This document shows, in pieces, positions 59,803 to 64,000 of a stretch of 64,000 nucleotides of DNA (the first letter of the stretch is position 1; each line of letters opens with the position of its first letter). The notes under the pieces were generated by a model. It was not told where the DNA came from and made no database searches. It worked only from the letters and a program-made list of their open reading frames with translations. The stretch is from assembly GCA_041583495.1 (NCBI GenBank), contig JBFHFS010000014.1:34101-98100 (forward strand), written 5' to 3'. Source of the stretch: JBFHFS01 sp041583495. GTDB taxonomy: Bacteria; Bacteroidota; Bacteroidia; Bacteroidales; Marinilabiliaceae. Both the position numbers and the translations under genes were made by a program.

Positions 59803-62800
59803 TTATTTTGCTGACTTTATGATTTTTGTGGCATAAATTAAATCATCCGTTTTCACCATTAAAATATAAATACCAGGTGGAACATTATCTACATTGCGAA
59901 ATATTTGATTCACCCCATCAAACTGACTTGAGTAAACTGTCTCCCCGGACATATCTATAAGTTTAATTTCCCCTGATTCTACCTGAGGTAATTGAAGGGT
60001 AAAATGTTGTTCAATTGGATTCGGATAGACCTGAATATCGTGGCTAACCGTCATCCCAGAGCCAATGCTGTTCTCGATTTCACCCACAGTCAACCGGGCA
60101 TTTCCAAAAATGACATAATCTCCATCTGCCCCATTTTCTTCCAATATTGTTTCAATCCGCAGAGAACTGGCATCGGTAACGTCAATATCTAGTTTTGGAC
60201 CTGGAGTGTTAGAGGTAATCCTATCAGAGGCATAGGTCAGTGCATCGTCAACATATATCTTAACCGCAGCACTTCCACCGGTATATTGATCATCCAACCC
60301 AAACTCTGTAATAAAGGATGTATATTTTTTATTCAAACTATATTCAACAGTACTACCGGATGAAACAGCAATCCCTTTTTCGTAACCGATGCCATTGATC
60401 TTTAATTCTTCGTTTAATGAAAAACTTTTGTCCTTTGAAATTTCTCCACCGCTTAGGTTCTCTGGTAGGTCACCCAGGTATTCGACATTCTCCTGAACCC
60501 ATTGGTAAACAGCCACCGAATAAGGATAAATCACATCATCGACTGTCTGCCCCAATGGCAAGTCGAACGGCCCCTCAATTCTAACTTCTGCGGGGGCCGA
60601 TGCACTATTCACAGCACTGATATCGTAGGCTTTAGCTATCCACTTTTTACCGATTACAGTTTTGTTTGCAAATCCATAATTGGAAATATCAATTGAGGTA
60701 TTTAACTTTTTATCATCACAAGTATTGGGCACTACCAGGGTAATGACATTGCCGTTCTCGTTGATACTTGCTGTAGGATAACTGTTTTTTATGGTCGTTG
60801 AATTGTAAGTATAGGATCCGCCCTGGTAAATGGCCTCAATAAAGTTATCCTGATGTAAATGCGTGAAAATATGATACGGAAGTCCCTTGGCCGACACAAA
60901 TTTACCTCCCGTATTTACCATTGGCGTATTATCGTTTTTAAAGTAGGAATGCGCCATCATATTACCTACTTCATTGGGATAGGAGTTAATCACATCGTAC
61001 CACATGATGCAGAGCTGTGCTACGGCATCAACATTTCTTCCGCCAAAAAATTCGGTAAGGTGTTGTTTTACGTTTATTCCGGAAAGCGAAGGGTTATAGT
61101 GCGTTGATAAATATTGCAAATGACTGGTGATTTTGCTTTTGTAGGCAACGGCCTTTTTCATCACCAACTTATACTCATCCCCTTCATTAGCATCTCCTCC
61201 CGGATAATAATGTTTTGCCACTCCATCAAAAGGTTTGTTTATAGCCGCCATCTCCCGATAGAAATCTTCTGCCTCCCAGCAACTGATGACTTCAATGGAT
61301 GGGTCTACTGCTTTCATGGCCTCATAATAATCAGGGAAACCGGCATGTTTACCTGAGCGATAATTCAAAAGAATATTGTGACCTCCGCCGGGGATGGCCC
61401 CATTAACACCATCTCCAAAAGTAATTTTACCAGTCTCCGCATCCACCTTAAAGTGCAGGTCAGAAGGACCCGAGCTCGAAAAGTCTGCCACTCTTGACCA
61501 GATTACATTATTGATGCTCAGGATAAAAGTGGAACTTAAATCCACAGGCGCGAACTTTACATAAAATTCCTGGTTTTCGGATCCATCCACCACACAGGAA
61601 GCCTGTTCCCACGAGGTCTGTTTTACGGCTCTTTGATTGGTGAAAATACGGTAACCCCCATTGACATATAAATCCACCAATCCCTTTTGTATGTTGTCTC
61701 CTCCGCGATTGTCGTCACCATCGGAAGGATAATTGGTTATTCCCAGTTCCCAATCACCGCTTAATTCGTTACCTATCTCCCAATACTTAATACCATACGG
61801 CACCGGATGACCATTGGCAGCCCTTACCTCAGCCCAATCAGTTCCCCCATTTGGATTAGCTCCAACCTCAGCATTCATATACTCCACATAATCCGCTGCA
61901 TCCTGAGGTGTATTATAATTGAAGGCAACAACGATTACGCCATTTGTCATGTGGGTATTTTCGACCATCTGCCCAAATTCGTCTGGGCCGAACTCATTAC
62001 TTAGAGGCCCTGCCGAACCATGACTGTTTAAATTGTCTATACGCTCATCCACGGGGCCAATGGCTCTTTTCCATCTGTAAAGATTGGCCATTGTCCCTCC
62101 GGGGAAACGATAACCGGCCGCTCCTGTATAGTTGGCCAGATCAATCACATGGTAATGGCACCTCTTATTCTCAGCATCCCATAACCCTTGACCGCTCGCA
62201 TTGTAGGTATTGTTACCTCCAAACCAAATTGGGTTCTTCGTGCATATAATGTTTTCCGGGTTAATGCGAATACCTATATCTGCCGAAACCCAATTCCGTG
62301 AATCATCAAAAATTGTTTCTTGAGATGCCAGGGTCGAAACTGCCTGGTCTATATCCTCCTGCGATGCATTACAGTCATTTAAAGTCAAAACGGCATTATT
62401 AACATCCGATTGAAAACCATCCACAACCGCTTGCATATACTCTCCCGTCCCTGAGCCTATTGCTACCCCACTTATATGCGATTGTGCATTCTCCACCGCA
62501 ATTTTGAGCCCCTGTCTCAACACGTTTTCCTGCGCAATTATTATTTCATCAACATAAAAGATTCCACTCCCCCCATACATGCTAATTTGTTGGATATCCA
62601 TTACACCAAAATCAGAAGCTGATTGTAAAAAGTCAACATCCGCGGCTTTTAAAACCCCATCAATATAAAAGTCGATTGTTTTACTGTTTGTATTTAATAC
62701 AAGAGTAACCGTATAACTCGTATTTGAACTGAAGGCCTCATCTAATAAACCAATAAAAGTAGCCGGGTTGTTGCTGGCATCCACATTCGTTGCATACATA

Positions 62801-63153
62801 ATATTTTTGGCCCCACCATTTCCGAATACCATACCCGTTAGCAAATCACCATTACTTGCAGTAAGATTCAGTTTTACATTAATCCAGTTTTTTTGGCTCT
62901 CAACAGTTAAAGAGTAACTAAATTCACCACTTAAATTATTCACCCTTCGATAAGCAGAGGGGTTTGATGATGTGAAATCAAATACCATTCTTCCATTACT
63001 TACAGAAACCTGACCAGAAGTATTATATTCGACCCATTCAGCCGGCAAATCCCCATTGTCATCGAATGTATCGTAAATAACTTCTCCACATCCCTGGGAA
63101 AACAAATGAAGATTTAAAAATGCTAGTGATAATAGTAAAAGGATCCTGTTCAT
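59803..63153 (-). CDS. Secreted clan GH-A glycoside hydrolase (GH51-like) with NPCBM and T9SS sorting domains
   Basis: A 1116-residue protein. Signal peptide about 1-20, LamG-like domain to about 205, FIVAR-like helices to about 285. The catalytic barrel follows, with FPGGTMANLYRWKRAIGP near 350, the likely acid/base Glu463 (YWEIGNE) and nucleophile Glu701 (HLTEFFGG). Between the two Glu, at about 505-600, an inserted beta domain has FGDGVNGAIPGG. After the barrel come an NPCBM-type sugar-binding domain (about 895-1030) and a T9SS sorting domain (IQVYPNPIEQHFTL ... GIYILMVKT). Substrate could be arabinan, agar or other polysaccharide; the family call is GH51-like by motif, not proven. Confidence 0.85.
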   Translation of the reverse strand: MNRILLLLSLAFLNLHLFSQGCGEVIYDTFDDNGDLPAEWVEYNTSGQVSVSNGRMVFDFTSSNPSAYRRVNNLSGEFSYSLTVESQKNWINVKLNLTASNGDLLTGMVFGNGGAKNIMYATNVDASNNPATFIGLLDEAFSSNTSYTVTLVLNTNSKTIDFYIDGVLKAADVDFLQSASDFGVMDIQQISMYGGSGIFYVDEIIIAQENVLRQGLKIAVENAQSHISGVAIGSGTGEYMQAVVDGFQSDVNNAVLTLNDCNASQEDIDQAVSTLASQETIFDDSRNWVSADIGIRINPENIICTKNPIWFGGNNTYNASGQGLWDAENKRCHYHVIDLANYTGAAGYRFPGGTMANLYRWKRAIGPVDERIDNLNSHGSAGPLSNEFGPDEFGQMVENTHMTNGVIVVAFNYNTPQDAADYVEYMNAEVGANPNGGTDWAEVRAANGHPVPYGIKYWEIGNELSGDWELGITNYPSDGDDNRGGDNIQKGLVDLYVNGGYRIFTNQRAVKQTSWEQASCVVDGSENQEFYVKFAPVDLSSTFILSINNVIWSRVADFSSSGPSDLHFKVDAETGKITFGDGVNGAIPGGGHNILLNYRSGKHAGFPDYYEAMKAVDPSIEVISCWEAEDFYREMAAINKPFDGVAKHYYPGGDANEGDEYKLVMKKAVAYKSKITSHLQYLSTHYNPSLSGINVKQHLTEFFGGRNVDAVAQLCIMWYDVINSYPNEVGNMMAHSYFKNDNTPMVNTGGKFVSAKGLPYHIFTHLHQDNFIEAIYQGGSYTYNSTTIKNSYPTASINENGNVITLVVPNTCDDKKLNTSIDISNYGFANKTVIGKKWIAKAYDISAVNSASAPAEVRIEGPFDLPLGQTVDDVIYPYSVAVYQWVQENVEYLGDLPENLSGGEISKDKSFSLNEELKINGIGYEKGIAVSSGSTVEYSLNKKYTSFITEFGLDDQYTGGSAAVKIYVDDALTYASDRITSNTPGPKLDIDVTDASSLRIETILEENGADGDYVIFGNARLTVGEIENSIGSGMTVSHDIQVYPNPIEQHFTLQLPQVESGEIKLIDMSGETVYSSQFDGVNQIFRNVDNVPPGIYILMVKTDDLIYATKIIKSAK

Positions 63154-63172
63154 AGATTGGTTTTTCGTTTTT

Positions 63173-63188
63173 ATTGAGTTTCCTCAAT
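63173..63188 (-). promoter_or_regulatory. Leader hairpin with GAAA tetraloop
   Basis: Minus strand: ATTGAG-GAAA-CTCAAT, a six-bp stem closed by a GNRA loop, 20 bases before the hydrolase ATG. It may stabilise the mRNA or affect translation. Confidence 0.35.
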
Positions 63189-63217
63189 GAATAAGAGTGA
63201 TTAAAAGTGCAACCCAT

Positions 63218-63225
63218 CAAAATTA
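63218..63225 (-). promoter_or_regulatory. -7 box of the secreted hydrolase gene
   Basis: On the minus strand TAATTTTG, a full match to TAnnTTTG, about 65 bases before the ATG at 63153. No -33 found. Confidence 0.35.
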
Positions 63226-63593
63226 ACTTGAATTTACACAGGTCTGTTTTTCATTAAGGTCAAATGCTATTACTTATTAGTCAATAAATAGGATCTGGAT
63301 GTTTTTGAAAATAACACTTGTAATTTTTATTCATTTCTTCAAAAACATCAAGCGCAAAGCAAACATACAACCCTGAATATCGGCTGACGCCAGGCGATTC
63401 CCAAAAATAAATGCGCAAATAGTTAAATCCTTCCACACATAAATACCCTGATTTTGAAGGGAACTATTTTCCTGTCGGTGTTTTGAAAAAACAATTCGAT
63501 TCTTTTAACTACAGTTTGCCTTTTGCAATGTTGTTTCTGTCAAAACGGAATCTATATCTGTTGATTACTCGAACTAACAACAGACTATTACCC

Positions 63594-63878
63594 TTATGGA
63601 GATTGACATGGAACGGAGTGTCTCTTTAGTGCAACGTGAAGCCAATACCCAACTGTTGTTTCAGTGATATAATGCTTCACCTCACGCTCACGGGCATAGG
63701 CCTCCTCGCGAGTGGGATAAGATTCAGAATAAACAACAGCCCAATCCTGTGCCTGCCCGGTAAAGCCTTTATGGTGCATATTGTGCTTCGATAACCGTGA
63801 CGCCAGCGTATCCCACGTGCTTCCAAGGTAATAAGCATCCCGCAATGGAGAAAACAATATGTAGAAATAGCATTGCAT
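63594..63878 (-). CDS. GIY-YIG domain protein
   Basis: Start at 63878 (MQCYFYILFSPLRDAYYLGS). A 94-residue protein with the GIY-YIG core: FYILFS as the GIY part and YYLGSTWDTLASRLSKHN as the YIG part with Arg, then EAYARERE bearing the catalytic Glu. These short, free-standing GIY-YIG proteins (UPF0213-like) are common in Bacteroidota, often next to tRNA genes, and are of unknown role. The C-terminus HYITETTVGYWLHVALKR departs from the usual KSRKxIE ending, so a frameshift near residue 75 is possible. Confidence 0.85.
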   Translation of the reverse strand: MQCYFYILFSPLRDAYYLGSTWDTLASRLSKHNMHHKGFTGQAQDWAVVYSESYPTREEAYAREREVKHYITETTVGYWLHVALKRHSVPCQSP

Positions 63879-63896
63879 TCTCAAACTTATAGAAAC

Positions 63897-63929
63897 AAAA
63901 AAAGACCTACAGAATCTCTGTAAGTCTTT
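63897..63929 (-). terminator. Intrinsic terminator after the tRNA-like gene
   Basis: Minus strand: AAAGAC-T-TACAGA, three-base loop, TCTGTA-G-GTCTTT then a run of seven T. It begins three bases after the CCA end of the tRNA-like gene. Confidence 0.75.
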
Positions 63930-63931
63930 CA

Positions 63932-64000
63932 TGGTGGGCGATGAGGGATTCGAACCCCCGACCCTCCCGTGGAAATCCCACGGGATGCTCTGACTCAGAG
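63932..64000 (-). tRNA. tRNA-like gene, 5' end outside window, isotype not assignable
   Basis: On the minus strand the 3' end ...GGGGGTTCGAATCCCTC ATCGCCC ACCA is a good T arm, acceptor strand and encoded CCA. Going back, the variable stretch GGGTC is normal, but the next arm reads TCCCGTG-GGATTTC-CACGGGA: a seven-bp stem with loop GGATTTC that lacks U33. The D-arm remnant CTCTGAGTCAGAGC has a short loop without the usual GG. It is either a decayed tRNA or an unusual one. The 5' acceptor strand is not visible. Confidence 0.55.

Larger units (their letters stand above)
63154..63593. other. Intergenic region upstream of the secreted hydrolase
   Basis: About 440 AT-rich bases. A -7 box TAATTTTG (63225-63218, minus) and, in the leader, a small hairpin with a GAAA loop (63173-63188) are seen. 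Nothing else is recognisable. Confidence 0.55.

Noticed and set aside
63594..63878. Homing endonuclease within an intron
   Set aside because: The GIY-YIG protein is a short free-standing type common in Bacteroidota, with no split host gene or intron structure around it.

Overview
The window looks like a chromosomal segment from a member of Bacteroidota, probably order Bacteroidales or Marinilabiliales. The evidence is: many promoter-like elements of the TTTG/TAnnTTTG type, few Shine-Dalgarno sites, a fused SecDF, a secreted glycoside hydrolase ending in a type IX secretion (T9SS) sorting domain, a sodium-type Rnf complex preceded by RseC, and Bacteroidota families of unknown function (DUF4924, DUF5063, DUF2795, OstA-like). 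The Rnf complex and NAD-sensing Rex suggest an anaerobic or fermentative life style; this is inference. Almost all of the window is ordinary core genome. I see no phage, integrase, insertion sequence or CRISPR array.

Layout. 1-2.3 kb: the start of a large minus-strand protein with two receiver-like domains joined to a PEP/pyruvate-binding (PPDK/PEP synthase type) domain. 2.4-4.9 kb: an exbB / tetraspan protein / exbD / exbD operon for energising TonB-type transport. 5.0-8.2 kb: gdhA-tatD-ansA, a likely nitrogen operon. 8.4-11.4 kb: a LacI regulator, an orphan lycopene cyclase-type membrane protein, a PduO-type cobalamin adenosyltransferase and a DUF2795 protein. 11.5-16.4 kb: an envelope-biogenesis cluster (two SurA/PpiC-like proteins, a lipoprotein, an OstA-like protein). 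16.9-26.1 kb: a plus-strand nucleic-acid block (RecQ, DUF5063, 3'-5' exonuclease, RlmI-type methyltransferase, DEAD-box helicase, Tex) ending with a LysO exporter. 26.1-27.7 kb: an ABC ATPase and a methyltransferase. 28.1-30.2 kb: RecG. 30.4-36.0 kb: RseC and RnfBCDGEA. 36.2-39.2 kb: two tandem OmpA-like proteins and a DCC-family protein. 39.3-43.3 kb: DUF4924, an S4 protein, Pth, L25, Prs and EngB. 43.4-44.7 kb: an ECF-type sigma factor with a TPR-bearing anti-sigma-like partner. 44.9-48.2 kb: TrmN6, a TIGR02757 protein, a LolD-like ATPase and a CaxA antiporter. 48.2-51.9 kb: a TatA-like protein and SecDF. 52.0-58.2 kb: a MacB/FtsX-type ABC exporter divergent from an NtrC-type regulator and histidine kinase. 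58.5-59.1 kb: Rex. 59.5-63.2 kb: a possible gene remnant and a 1116-residue clan GH-A (GH51-like) secreted enzyme. 63.6-64 kb: a GIY-YIG protein and a tRNA-like gene cut by the window edge.

The observations I think most worth checking are: the tRNA-like gene with an abnormal anticodon arm but its own terminator; an inserted beta domain inside the catalytic barrel of the secreted glycoside hydrolase; the sigma/TPR anti-sigma pair bounded by a perfect 44-bp palindrome; several genes whose -7 box sits only a few bases before the start codon; a promoter-spanning inverted repeat before the LacI gene; and short unannotatable ORFs at 27815-27964 and 55117-55332. No clear new defence or mobile system is visible. 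All family calls are from reading translated sequence and motifs, without database searches.
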